Below, in pieces: positions 11,101-22,042 of a stretch of DNA of 64,000 nucleotides. This stretch comes from Strigamia acuminata (Eukaryota > Arthropoda > Chilopoda > Geophilomorpha > Linotaeniidae). The stretch covers positions 5,642,001 through 5,706,000 of the forward strand of contig OX442316.1 in the NCBI GenBank assembly GCA_949358305.1, read 5' to 3'. Under the pieces are notes generated by a model. The model saw only the letters and a list, made by a program, of their open reading frames with translations, was not told the DNA's origin and did no database searches. The position numbers were made by a program, and so were the translations under genes. The stretch's first letter is position 1. Every line of letters begins with the position of its first letter.

Positions 11101-14100
11101 ATCCGCATATCGTTTCATTTTAGCCTTTTCCAACAAGTCCCTCTCTCGCACTTGCAGCTCCTCTGCTTCTCTCCAAATGGCTGGCAAACGTGTTCTCACC
11201 ACTCTCCCGTGCAAAAGTTCCGCCGGCGATTTCCCAGTCGTACTGTGTGGAGTGGCTCGGTAGTTCAAAAGAAATTCGCTCAACTCGCGCTTCCACGGCC
11301 TTCCCTCCACCTTCGCCGCCCTCACCGTCTTGTTTATTGTCCGCATAAATCGCTCAACTTCCCCGTTGGCTTCTGGCCATAGGGGGGTGACTCTGCGATG
11401 CTGCACTCCAAAATCGGCCAAAAAATGTGTAAATTCCCGCGACGTGAAAGGGGGGCCATTATCTGACTTAATCAAGCACGGCAACCCCTGCTCCAGGAAG
11501 CGTCGCTCCAAAATTGGGCACACCACTGACGCCGCCGTCGAAGCCACAGTTTCCACAAACGGAAATCTCGAAAACTCGTCGATCAAAACGAACAGCAACG
11601 CCCCATCAGGAAAAGGGCCCGCGAAATCAACCGCCAGCTGTTGCCACGGTCCCGCTGGCAACACCGTCATCAACAGCGGATCCCTCCGCGCCTGCGGAAC
11701 CGTAGCTTGGCACGCCAAACACCTCGAAATCTTCTCCTCCACTCGCTTATCCATACCAGGGAACCAAATCTTTTGCCTAAGCAACGACTTGGTCTTCACC
11801 ACTCCCTGGTGTCCCCTATGAGCCAGTTCCACCACTCTTGCTTGTAATTTTCCGGGAATCACAATCCGGTCCGACCGCAAAATTATCCCACTCTTTGAAA
11901 TGGACAACTCTTCTTTTAACGTCGCATAAGGGCGGAGCTGATCATCATCCCAGCGCTTTCGCGCCTCCTCGCCAATGCTCTCCAAAGCCGCACGCACCTT
12001 CTTCAATATCTCGTCCGACTCAGTTTCGCGCAAAACTTCCTCCACCGTCATTGTCGCCGGAATCCGAGTCTGGACGACAAAATCCACATGCTCTTCCAGC
12101 ATCTCGACTACTGCTACTTCAATCTCACCTGCCCCTGGTGACGGATGCCGTGACAGGTAGTCACTTGGATTCGTGCTACCCTTCGTATGACGTACTTCAA
12201 AATTATAGTGTTGTACGCGCACGCACAAGCGCTCCAGCCGCACAGACGGTCGCGCCCTCCGGTTCTTCAGAATGCTAACTAATGGTTGGTGGTCTGTGAA
12301 CAGCACAAAAAAATTGTCAAATAAATACAAATAAAAAAACTCCATAGCCCAGACCACAGCCAGCATTTCTCGCTCAATTTGCGAGTAACGGGCTTCAACA
12401 TCCGACAGCGATCGACTCGCATACGCGATCACTCGTACCACCTCCCTCTCCTTTTCTTGAGCCAAAATCGCTCCCAAACCTATCGGGCTGGCGTCTACCG
12501 TCAAGTGTAACCGTGCACTCGGGCTATAATATGCCATGACCTTTCCATCACTTAATTCCGTCATAATACCGTCCCACGCCTTCTGATGCCACTCGGTCCA
12601 CTCAAACTCCTTATTTGACTTCTTCGTCAATTCTCTCAACGGTTTCGTCCAATCTGCCAACCTCGGGATGAAACGACCGCAATACACGACCATTCCCAGA
12701 AGACTCTTAACGTCCGAAACACTGGAAGGTGTCTTCATCGCCCTGATCGCATCAATTCTCCTTGGATCGGCCGAAATACCTCGAGCTGAAAAGACATGTC
12801 CAAAAAACACTAATTCAGACTTCCTAAATTCGCACTTTTGCGCGTTCAATGTCAAGCCCTCTCCCATCAATCGATCCAACACTGCATATACCGCCACATC
12901 ATGGTCCGCTGTTCTCTTACCGACCACGAAAATGTCATCCATGATGTTCAACACCTGCGCCAACCCCTCCAAAATTTGACGCACCAAATCCTGAAAAATC
13001 TCAGGCGCACAATTTAGCCCAAAAAACAAACGCAAAAATCGATAAAGTCCAACGTGTGTCGCAAAAGTGGTCAAAATCCTCGAGACAACGTCCAACTCGA
13101 ACTGGTGGAACCCGTGCGCCATATCGACCTTCGTGAAGACCGTCGCATCTTCCGCCAGTATGGTCAAATCTTCTAACCTCGGCGACGTATGTCGCACTCT
13201 CTGGATCGCAAAGTTCAACTCGCGCGCATCAATACATATTCGGATGGCGTCAGGGTCAGGGTCCTTAGGTTTTCGGACGCAATGAATGGGCGACACCCAC
13301 GGCGTCGGACCCATCTCCTCAGTAACTTTTTCGATAATCCCTTCCGAAACCATACGATCTAACTCCCGCTCTACTCGACCTCTCAAACTAAACGGTATCG
13401 GGCGGTAACGCTGCGCCACTGGTGGCACGCTTTCGTCCACATGTAAATGAACCACGTGATTTTTTGATTTACCTACTCCACGAAACAGTTCGGGATACTT
13501 AGCCACAATTTCCTCCTTCATGCCTCCCTCTTCTACAGTCCGCACCATCTTGACTAATCCCAGCTCCTCCGCCGTATCACAGCTCAACAAAGAGTCACCG
13601 TCCACGTCCGCAACGTACACTTCCGTCATCGTCCTCAGCCCACTATACTCTAAAAATGTTGTCATCACGCCTAATAAAGGTAAAGGATTAGTCTGTCCAT
13701 ATGGCATTAATCTTGCCGAACTCATTCTCAATTTTGGCAACGGCACAATTGATTTAAACACTTCCCGACTCAACAAATTCACGTGAGCCCCAGAATCGAC
13801 ACCGAACATCACCTTCATCCTACAGCGGCCCATCAACAACTCCATACGTGGCATCTTCCGCTTAGTCCCGATTGATCCAACCGTGATGCCAAAAATGGGG
13901 TTTCCTTCCTCGTCCAGTTCCACATCCCACTCCACTGCTCCAACCGGCTTGTCCACTGCTCCGACCGCCTTCCGCTCGCTACTGGCTGACTTTACTCGGC
14001 AAAACCTAATAAAATGACCCAACTTCCCGCACCCATGACACTTAATTGTTTTAGCTGGACATGGCATTCCCTCGCGATGCGGCCAAGCGCGCCCGCAATT

Positions 14101-15372
14101 GAAACACAGCTTCGGGGCCGCTCCCTCCTTTCTAAACGCACTCTGTACTCGATCTCCCCTCCTCGGAGTGGCTCCTCTCACCGCATTCACGTCCAACGAC
14201 CGCTCAAATCCTCCGGATTCCTCCATTCGTTTGGCCTGCCACTCAGAGCTCTCATAGCTTCTCGCCGCATCCAGTAACTCTTTTAATTTCCAGTTCGTCG
14301 CACGCAATGCTTGGCGCCGCAATTTCGACATCGACGTCGCGAAAATTATTTGGGCTTTCAGCTCCTTATCTAGGTCCGTGAACCCACATCCCACAGCAAG
14401 TCCACGCAATCGCGCACAAAATTGATCCACCGTCTCGGACGCCTCCTGTTTGCTGGCGCGAAACGAATACATACAAAAATCCTCATTTTTCTGCGGCGCG
14501 AAATACGCTGTCAAAATGTCCTTTGTTGTACTATAGGACGTGCCTTTTGTCGGCATCGCCTCATAAACACCGTACACATCCTCACCTACATAGTGAAGAA
14601 GCATCGCCATTTTCTGTCCATCATCGGAAATCCCGGCCGCCGACAGAAAAATCTCCAATCGGCCCAACCAACGGGTCCAACGTTGACTTTGGGTCGCCAT
14701 CTCACCGTGCATATCAAATGGCTGAACTCCCGTCGCCTGCATCCATCCTGCCGACACCGGCTTCACCGTACTCGCACCTGCTAATGACACGTCGATTTTC
14801 TCGGGCGACGCCATCTTGGCTCCACTGACTCACTCGCTAACAACGATCCCGGGCTCAAAACAATTGTTTGTACACTGTCCACACACTAAATACAATCCAC
14901 TCACGTCCACGATTCACTCGTCGCCAATGTAATGTCTGTAAATGCCCATAAATACACAAGAGCACCTGGGATAGCAATGTTTATTCATTCGTAACTAACA
15001 TCGGAATGTCCTCTCGGACTCAGCCTACATTCAAAGTAATCTCGAACCCTTTATGCCGCCCTCTAGTGGCCGCACATTATATTACAATATTACACCACCT
15101 GTAATATAAAAATGCAAATATTTTTACAGTTTGACACACGTTTGCTTTTAGACTCACGAGCCATGGAAATTCATTCGTACGTGAAGCGACTCCGTTAGAA
15201 ATTCTGCCTGTAGGGGCCGAATTGTCTATCCCACAATCTTAAAAATGAATGTTTTCTGTAGATTGTCAAAACAAGGATTGAAATGAAACTTACAGCAAGG
15301 AGCTGGGTGTTGTCCTTTAACAGCTGAATTGAAATGAATTGTAAACAGAATACATGCAATTAATGAAAACAT
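8172..15372 (-). CDS. Serine protease copy D, Gly193Val, with LTR element in intron 2
   Basis: Seven exons remain in frame (273 residues): E1 15294-15372, E2 15158-15237, E3 10264-10321, E4 9689-9722, E5 8793-9046, E6 8588-8727, E7 8172-8348. Intron 2 is swollen by a 4.77-kb retrotransposon inserted at the splice acceptor; the AG used by exon 3 is now made of the last A of the LTR plus the G of the target duplication. The catalytic His, Asp and Ser codons are intact, but the serine motif reads VDSGGP: Gly193, whose amide helps form the oxyanion hole, is Val. Activity is therefore expected to be poor or absent (inference from the family). It could be an inactive homologue or a decaying gene. 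Confidence 0.85.
10323..10489 (-). repeat. 3' LTR of the mag-like element
   Basis: 167 bp, bounded by TG...CA on either strand and matching the other LTR base for base as far as I can read. On the minus strand it follows the polypurine tract. Confidence 0.93.
10490..10504 (-). other. Polypurine tract of the mag-like element
   Basis: GGAGAAGGGGAGGGG on the minus strand directly abuts the start of the 3' LTR, the expected plus-strand primer position. Confidence 0.8.
10579..14814 (-). CDS. Gag-Pol polyprotein of the mag-like element
   Basis: Single open frame of 1411 residues, no frameshift. Gag is followed by two zinc-knuckle-like motifs around residues 236-275, the first non-canonical (CX2CX5HX5C), the second CX2CX4HX4C. 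Then come aspartic protease (VDSGAH, ~340), reverse transcriptase (IMDD in place of YxDD, ~623), RNase H (VDAS, ~773), and integrase with an HHCC zinc finger (~1000) and D-D-E residues in VDFAG, SDNG and NGEVE (~1064, 1118, 1150). No envelope or chromodomain was seen. An intact frame, identical LTRs and an exact target duplication suggest it may still be mobile. The antisense open frames over it are shadows. Confidence 0.93.
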   Translation of the reverse strand: MASPEKIDVSLAGASTVKPVSAGWMQATGVQPFDMHGEMATQSQRWTRWLGRLEIFLSAAGISDDGQKMAMLLHYVGEDVYGVYEAMPTKGTSYSTTKDILTAYFAPQKNEDFCMYSFRASKQEASETVDQFCARLRGLAVGCGFTDLDKELKAQIIFATSMSKLRRQALRATNWKLKELLDAARSYESSEWQAKRMEESGGFERSLDVNAVRGATPRRGDRVQSAFRKEGAAPKLCFNCGRAWPHREGMPCPAKTIKCHGCGKLGHFIRFCRVKSASSERKAVGAVDKPVGAVEWDVELDEEGNPIFGITVGSIGTKRKMPRMELLMGRCRMKVMFGVDSGAHVNLLSREVFKSIVPLPKLRMSSARLMPYGQTNPLPLLGVMTTFLEYSGLRTMTEVYVADVDGDSLLSCDTAEELGLVKMVRTVEEGGMKEEIVAKYPELFRGVGKSKNHVVHLHVDESVPPVAQRYRPIPFSLRGRVERELDRMVSEGIIEKVTEEMGPTPWVSPIHCVRKPKDPDPDAIRICIDARELNFAIQRVRHTSPRLEDLTILAEDATVFTKVDMAHGFHQFELDVVSRILTTFATHVGLYRFLRLFFGLNCAPEIFQDLVRQILEGLAQVLNIMDDIFVVGKRTADHDVAVYAVLDRLMGEGLTLNAQKCEFRKSELVFFGHVFSARGISADPRRIDAIRAMKTPSSVSDVKSLLGMVVYCGRFIPRLADWTKPLRELTKKSNKEFEWTEWHQKAWDGIMTELSDGKVMAYYSPSARLHLTVDASPIGLGAILAQEKEREVVRVIAYASRSLSDVEARYSQIEREMLAVVWAMEFFYLYLFDNFFVLFTDHQPLVSILKNRRARPSVRLERLCVRVQHYNFEVRHTKGSTNPSDYLSRHPSPGAGEIEVAVVEMLEEHVDFVVQTRIPATMTVEEVLRETESDEILKKVRAALESIGEEARKRWDDDQLRPYATLKEELSISKSGIILRSDRIVIPGKLQARVVELAHRGHQGVVKTKSLLRQKIWFPGMDKRVEEKISRCLACQATVPQARRDPLLMTVLPAGPWQQLAVDFAGPFPDGALLFVLIDEFSRFPFVETVASTAASVVCPILERRFLEQGLPCLIKSDNGPPFTSREFTHFLADFGVQHRRVTPLWPEANGEVERFMRTINKTVRAAKVEGRPWKRELSEFLLNYRATPHSTTGKSPAELLHGRVVRTRLPAIWREAEELQVRERDLLEKAKMKRYADEHRNVRDHDLKIGDRVLVRQPKVNKFSALFDPVPLVVSGVAGTQVTAVRGRQVLVRNASCFKRIWAEESEKVHGAVGGDRVVMGRGRGEEEELELEGEFARPDEDRVLDEREEVRGPEIRRQDEAQGLNEDLQREAQRPEVRVREEVQEPVVPMVRKSGRKTGPPDRYGDWQT
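14917..14926 (-). other. Primer binding site (tRNA-Ser type)
   Basis: TGGCGACGAG one base inside the 5' LTR on the minus strand. It matches the complement of a serine tRNA 3' end including CCA (recalled from known insect tRNA-Ser(GCT)); ten bases match before divergence. Confidence 0.6.
14928..15094 (-). repeat. 5' LTR of the mag-like element
   Basis: 167 bp, no difference from the left LTR noticed. Adjacent 15095-15099 CCACC is the target duplication, and the native intron sequence of protease D resumes directly after it. Confidence 0.93.
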
Positions 15373-16637
15373 TTTGACTACCCTCTACATAAATTCTTAA
15401 GTAGAAAAGATTAACAGGCTTGCCTTAATTGCTGCTCAATTTATAGTTTTACACATCCTGGTATTAAAATGTTGTTAATTATTAAAAATGCGGACTATCA
15501 TTACAGAAAAATTGTAAAACAAGAACTCGGTTTTATTTTACAATAAAATAAAGTCTGTTGCATCCGAGATGAGACCAACATCTCAAGATGGCACCAATTA
15601 TTTCAATCTTAATTAGTTTTCAATGATGACAGTTTTTTTTTATTGAGACTCCATCAGGAAATTTAGTTTAATGAAATGCAGCAAAGCTCTCTAGAAGCAA
15701 ATCTTAAACATTGCTAACAAGTTTACAGATTTATTGATTGTCAAATTTAAAAAATGTCCAGAAATTGTCTTCCACATTGAAATGACTACAAATATTTAAA
15801 ATCATGATAATGTTGGGCTGATCGACCAATGCTGCAATGGAAGGGATTTGTGGCAATAATAAAAGCCCCAGAAACTTCAAAACACCCAAATTTCAAGAAA
15901 CTTTAAAAATTGGTTCATACATTGGCCACTTCCAGTCATTGGCACTTGGCCTCAAGGAGCCAAGTTGCCAATTGGTCCAGTCCATGATTGGCCAAGGAAG
16001 ATAATCCAGACCAGATTATAAAAGTGGACCTCAACAAAAGAACTCTCTCGAGCAGATTCCTTCAAGCCAAGCAGCCACGTCGATCGTATCGTTATATTCA
16101 CCACGCGGCCGAAGGAACCGAAGAAGGGAATGCCGATTCGACGCCAGTACGTGTCCCTTCAAGCATCTAGAAGAAGATCGGACAAATTGTGAACGTTTGT
16201 GCGACGTGTGTGCGACGCGAACCGCCCAATCGGCCAACAACCACGCGGACTCCGTTTGTGCGACGTTTGTGCGACGTGAATCGTCCAATCGACCAATAGC
16301 CACGCGGTCCCATTATTCAAGCTGTGGAATCCCGAATGAAAACCCAGAAATATCCATGTGAGTCCGTTCCTTTTTGCCAATTTAAGAATGCCATTTTAGA
16401 GATCAAGCAACATTTTCCATTTCTTTTTATTGTTAAATAAATACTTGTTACGACCCATAATTTCTTGTCTCAACAATATGCCTAGAATTTTTTATGGCAG
16501 ATAATCGCCACAGAACATGTGGAGTATCATTGTCTTCGGCCTTATGAATTACACCTTGAGATTTACAGTACCGTAGTGGAGTATGCTAAATGTCAGAAAT
16601 ACAAAGTAGTAAAGAAACAAAAATAAGAAAAACGATT
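15373..16637. other. Spacer between copies D and E
   Basis: Contains the copy D promoter (TATA box about 70 bp upstream of its ATG), the usual conserved spacer sequence, and a 664-bp insertion that looks like a solo LTR (separate entry). No gene is supported; open frames inside the insertion are incidental. Confidence 0.6.
15849..16512. repeat. Probable solo LTR
   Basis: 664-bp insertion relative to paralogous spacers, beginning TGTGGC and ending GCCACA. It has a TATA-like ATTATAAAAG near 16016 and AATAAA near 16436, the layout expected of an LTR. Flanking GATT and GAAC could be a decayed 4-bp duplication of GAAT, the sequence in the empty paralogous site. No internal region is present, which suggests LTR-LTR recombination. 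Confidence 0.6.
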
Positions 16638-19067
16638 TTAATCATTACAAAATACAGAGCCTTTAGATACTTTAAAAATCCAATCATAAAAGTAGTCAAC
16701 CCGTGTAACAATCATGTAATCTTCTCGTTTTAAACACACAACACCCTTCGATACTACTCCGATGAAATTCCATCGTCCACCGATCAAAAGCATGTGAGGT
16801 CCTCCTGAGTCGCCCTACAAAATTGAACAAAGTTGTACACTTTTCTGATCAAATAAATCTTCATTTTCTCCTACGATGCAACAATATGAACTTCTCATTC
16901 AGAGCTGAGGAAGCATAGGAGAATATGATGAATTCTTTAGCCAGAGGTGTACATTATTCTGGCCACACCAATGTAGTATTAGTAAAATATTCTTTTAAGT
17001 TTGTTTCATATTTCGAATTGTAATCAAGAAGAAAAATTATTCTCACATTACATGTTCCTGAGTGTTTTGTAGGTGATTTCATACACAATGCCGTTGCGTG
17101 CACATATTCTATTCCATAATACTTTGCACATTCGTTAATTGAAACAATGGGCACATTTATTTTTCTCGCCACTGCTGGATTGAAACCTTTTTAATTAAAA
17201 ATAATAATTTTATATGTTTATTTTTAAAGTAATATACTTTCTTAACATTACCAGTTTCAGTAGTACCCCATCCAGTGACGGTTGACCAATGACCCGTATA
17301 GTTCAGTCCTGGTTTGGGGAAGCAAGGAGGTCTCATATTGGAATAAAAGTTGATAAATTTTTTCATTTTGATTATCGCAATATCATTTTCCCCTTTCGTG
17401 TTGTAATAAGGGTTAATGTAAGTAGCACTGGCTTCCAGTAAGAATCCAATGTAGTCTGTAGGATCATGGACACCAAGGCCCACGGAAATTGTGCTCGCCA
17501 ATCTCCTGTCACATTTGATAAACATGAATATTAAAAATTGTTTCGATAATCTCTGTTTTTAGGACGAGGGATGCGAATGCTTACAATGGTAAACAGAGAT
17601 TTAATCGGGTCCAAATTGAACGGGCGTCATTTAATCAGGTCGATTCAACAGTTACAACAGTTACTCGTGCAGACATTTGGCAGATAATTAAACGGATGAA
17701 ATTAAACGTCGGAAAAATGAAATTTCTGTTTAATAAACGCGCAATTAATTATTTCTCAATTTGTGTACTCGGTTGGTTAATTGCTGACCCGTTCAATTGT
17801 TGCCATTTAAATGACACTCCGTTTAATCAAGGCTTAGGACGATTAACCGCAGGACTTCCCATCCCATTTTGTAATACAGACACTATACAGTATGTTGTTG
17901 CAATATTACAACTTTCTCCAGACAATTCGTGGCGCATTGTGGGATTTGGACAATTCGCCATTTGTCAGCAAAATGATGTCATTTTTGTTATATTTTGGTT
18001 ACTGTTGACCCCATAATCACCAGACAAGTTTTTTTTCCTTAAAACAACGAAAATCTACTAGATTTAAGTCTTGTGGTTAATCGTCCGAGGTTTAATTGTC
18101 ACCAATCCCTAATAATAATTTCGCCGAAGTAACGAAATTTATTCCTTCTTCGGGTCTCCAGCCTGACTCACCCGTAAATACAATGTGCAGCCGTAACGAC
18201 AAATTCTAAACACAAAAAGAAACAGAATCATGTAACTATTTAAAAACGAATGGAGGGAATCAGAAAAGGGATAAAGTGGTTAACTGTACTTATTAGCTTA
18301 ACCGTGGGATTGTCACCGCGCATGCTTAGTGTGTTTATGACACACAAATTACTAGTATTAACAAATGCTGTTCAATGGCAGATATAAAAAAAATCGCACA
18401 CGGATTTACGTACGATACAGAGCCTCAACTGTGCGCACACGTCTACAGATAGCTGAAAGGTGCTGCATCTTCATAATATTACATCAGAATGTCGAATGTG
18501 TAGTTAAGTGGTATGTTTTTGGGTGGTTGGTTGAAAACAAAGTGTTTAAGGTTTGAGATTCTCTTGAGTCCTGGATAGCAAATAGTTTGACTCCCGGCTC
18601 AGAACCCCTTACAGTTTGAGTCGTTTTTCCCACTAGAAATTTGTGGGCGGCAATAAAGACCGAGAATACTCCTATATATAAATCCAGCCTTAAGATTTTC
18701 TGATTCCCCTAATTATTTTATGCTTTTACGATTGCTTATTAATGTTCCACCACAAAAAGGGAATATATTGTCAACTTTTAATGCCACCTGTAATATAAAA
18801 ATGCAAATATTTTTACAGTTTGACACACACATGGTTTTTGACTCACGAGCCATGGAAATTCATTCGGATGTGAAGCGACTCCGTTAGAAACTCTGCTTCT
18901 AGGGGGCTTATTATCTATCCCACAATCTTAAAAATGAATGATTTCTGTAGATTGTCAAAACAAGGAATGAAAAGAAACTTACAGCAAGCAGCTGGGGCTG
19001 GGTATTGTCCTTTAACAGCTGAATTGAAATGAATTGTAAACAGAATACATGCAATTAATGAAAACAT
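16638..19067 (-). CDS. Secreted serine protease, array copy E
   Basis: Complete gene, 275 residues. Exons: E1 18983-19067, E2 18847-18926, E3 18730-18787, E4 18172-18205, E5 17252-17505, E6 17047-17186, E7 16638-16814. The activation site is R|VSNG rather than R|ISNG, a conservative change at the new N-terminus. TAAHC, ENDIAII, TVTGWG and CNGDSGGP are all present. The loop after residue 214 reads SKG in place of SLG/SSG, close to the substrate pocket, so specificity could differ slightly from the other copies (inference). Confidence 0.92.
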
Positions 19068-19728
19068 TTTGACTGCCCTCTACATAAATTCTTAAGTAGA
19101 AAAGATTAACAGGCTTGCCTTAATTGCTGCTCAATTTATAGTTTTACACATCCTGGAATTAAAATGTTGTTAATTATTAAAAGTGCAGACTATCATTACT
19201 GCACGGTAACTGTCAAAATCTATAGAAGAATTGTAAAATAAGAACTCGGTTTTATTTTACAATAAAAAAAAGTCTTGCATCTGAAATGCGACCAAAGTCG
19301 ACAGATGGCACCAATTATTTCAATCTTAATTAGTTTTCAATGTTGACAGTTTTTTTTTATTGTAACTCCATCAGGAAATTTAGTTTAATGAAATGCAACA
19401 AAGCTATCTAGAAGCAAATCTTAAACATTGCTAACAAGTTTACAAATTAATTTACAACTGAATGAAAGGTTTTAAAGAAAAAATTTAAATAAGTTAAATA
19501 AGTCACTTAAACACACTCGGGTGGTTACAAAACAACAACAAATTTGGTATCTTAATTTTATTAAATTTATTCATATTAAAAATTAAAACAAATTAGTAAA
19601 TTACAGTCAATAAATCAGTGCTGCTGTTAGAGGGAATAGGTGGAGTACCATCGGCCTTATGCGGGAATAGGTGGAGTACCATCGGCCTTATGCGGTATAG
19701 TAAAGAAACAAAAATAAGAAAAACGATT
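19068..19728. other. Spacer between copies E and F
   Basis: Holds the copy E promoter and conserved spacer blocks, including an empty site for the B-C MITE. A 31-bp direct duplication lies at 19632-19693. No gene is seen. Confidence 0.55.
19632..19693. repeat. 31-bp tandem duplication
   Basis: Two adjacent identical copies beginning GGGAATAGGTGGAGTACC. Other spacers have a single copy of this sequence, so this is a local duplication. Confidence 0.8.
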
Positions 19729-21021
19729 TTAATCATTACAAAATACAGAGCCTTCTGATACTTTAAAAATCCAATCGTAAAAGTAGTCAACTCGTGTAGC
19801 AATCATGTAATCTTGTCGTGGTTTACACGTAGCACCCTGAGCTGCTACTCCGATAAGATTCCATCGGTCACCGATCAAAATCGTGTAAGGTCCTCCTGAG
19901 TCGCCCTACAAAATCGAACAAAGTTGTACACCTCTGGCCAAATAATTCTCCATTTTCTCCTACGATGCAAAAACATGAACTTCTCATTCAGAGCTGAGGA
20001 AGCATAGGAGAATATGAAGAATTCTTTAGCCAGAGGTGTAGATAATCTGCCCACACCAATGTAGTATTAATAAAATACTCCTTTTTAGTTTGTTTCATGT
20101 TTCGAATTGTAATCAAGAAGAAAAACGATTCTCACATTACATGTTCCCGAGCGTATTGAAGGTGATTTCATACACAATGTCGTTGCGTGCACATAGTCTA
20201 ATCCATAATACCTTGCACATTCGTTAACTGAAACTATGGGCACATTTATTTTCCTCGCCGTTGCTGAAGCGTAACCTTTGTAATTAAAAATAAAAATTTT
20301 ATACTTTTATTTTAAAAGTAATATACTTTCTTATAATATTATTACCAGTTTCAGTGTCACCCCATCCAGTGACAGTTGCCCAATAACCTGTATAGTTCAG
20401 TCCTGGTCTGGGGAAGCAAGGAGGTCTCATATTGGAATTAAACTGGATGAATTTTTTCAGTTTAATTATCGCAATATCATTTTCCCTTTTCGTGTTGTAA
20501 TAAGGGTTAACGTAATAGGCACTTGCTTCCAGTAAGAATCCAGTGTACGTGAAGTCTGTAAAATCATGGACACTAAGGCCCACGGAAATTGTATGCACCA
20601 ATCTCCTGATAAATACAAATATCAAAAATTGTTTCGATAATTTCTGTTCTTTGGACGAGGGATGCGAATCCTTACAATGGTAACCAGAAATTTAACCGGG
20701 ACCAAATTGAACGGGCGTCATTTAATCATGTCAATTTAATGAGTGACATACAACAGTTACTTGTGCAGACATTTGGCAGGTAATTAAACAGATGAAATTA
20801 AACGTCTGAAAAATGAAACTACTCTCTAATAAACGCGAAATTAATTGTTTCTCAATTTTTGTACTCGGTTGTATGACCTCTGGTTAATTGCTGATCCGTT
20901 CAATTGTTGCCATTTAAATGACACCCCGTTTAATCAAGGCTTAGGACAATTGACCACAGCATTTCCCATCCCATTTTTGTAATGCAGGCACCATATGTTG
21001 ATGCAATATTACACCTTTCTC

Positions 21022-21129
21022 CAGGGGCGGATCTAGCTTTTCGGGGGCTCTGGGCTTGAGGTTTTATCGGGGCCCCTTTATCGAAATTTGGGCTCAAGCC
21101 CCATTAGCCCTATGCTAGATCCGCCCTTG
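21022..21129. mobile_element. Short hAT-like MITE in intron 4 of copy F
   Basis: 108-bp block with terminal inverted repeats CAGGGGCGGATCTAGC and CAAGGGCGGATCTAGC (reverse complement of the right end). Flanks CCTTTCTC and CCTTTCTT form an 8-bp target duplication with one mismatch, as in hAT elements. The other protease copies have CTTTCTCCAGACAATTGG here without an insert. Confidence 0.8.
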
Positions 21130-22042
21130 CCTTTCTTCAGATAATTGGTGGCCCATTGTGGCATTTGGTCAATTCGTCATTTTTGTTGCATTTTGGCTAA
21201 TAGTTGACCCCATAATCACCAGACAAGATTGTTTTCTTAATAAACAACGAAAAGCTACTAAATTCGAGTCTTGTGGTTAATCGTCCGAGGTTTAATTGCC
21301 ACCAATCCCTTATAATTTCGCCGAAGCACCGAAATTTATTTCTTTTTCGGGTCTCCAACCTGACTTACCCGTAAACACAATGTGCAGCCGTAACGACAAA
21401 TTCTAAACAACAAAAGAAACAGAATCATGTAACTATTTAAAAACAAATGTAGGGAATCAGAAAAGAGATAAAGTGGTTAACTGTACTTATTGGCTTAAAT
21501 ATAGGAATGTCACTGCACTATTAACAAATGCTGTTAAATAGCAGATATAAAAAAATCGCACCCGGATTTACGTCCGATACAGAGCCTCAACTGTGCGCAC
21601 ACGACTGGAGATAGCTGACAGGTGCTGCATCTTCATAATATTACATCACAAGGTCAAATGTGTAGTTAAGTGGTATGTTTTTTTAAGTGGTATGTTTTTT
21701 GGTTGTATTAAGGTTTGAGATTCTCTTGAGTCCTGGATAGCAAATAGTTTGACTCCCGGCTCAGAACCCCTTACAGTTTGAGTCGTTTTTTCCACTAGAA
21801 GTTTGTGGGCGGCAATAAAGACCGTGAATTCTCCTATACCGGTATACGAAACCAACCTTAAGCACGTTTACTTTCTTTTCTGATTCCCCTAATTATTTTA
21901 TGCTTTTACGATTGCTAATTAATGTTCCACCACAAAAAGGGAACATTTCGCCAACTTTTAATACCACCTGTAATATAAAAATGGAAATATTTTTACAGTT
22001 TGACACACATTTGGTTTTTGAGGACTCACGAGCCATGGATAT

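Larger units (their letters stand above)
10323..15094 (-). mobile_element. Full-length Ty3/gypsy LTR retrotransposon, mag-like
   Basis: A 4772-bp element with 167-bp LTRs that I read as identical, so the insertion is recent. It starts TGTAATGTC and ends ATATTACA, and is flanked by the 5-bp duplication CCACC (10318-10322 and 15095-15099). It is transcribed on the minus strand: primer site at 14926-14917 (TGGCGACGAG, complementary to the 3' end of a tRNA-Ser), one gag-pol frame, then a polypurine tract next to the left LTR. Short LTRs, a single polyprotein, no envelope and a tRNA-Ser primer fit the mag lineage; the lineage call is tentative. The coding part is clearly GC-richer than the host DNA. 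Confidence 0.93.

Noticed and set aside
10657-14828. Many plus-strand open frames of 60-160 codons
   Set aside because: They lie antisense to the mag-like Gag-Pol and follow its codon pattern; no motif of their own.
15988-16380. Overlapping open frames in the D-E spacer
   Set aside because: They lie in the probable solo LTR on both strands and show no protein features.
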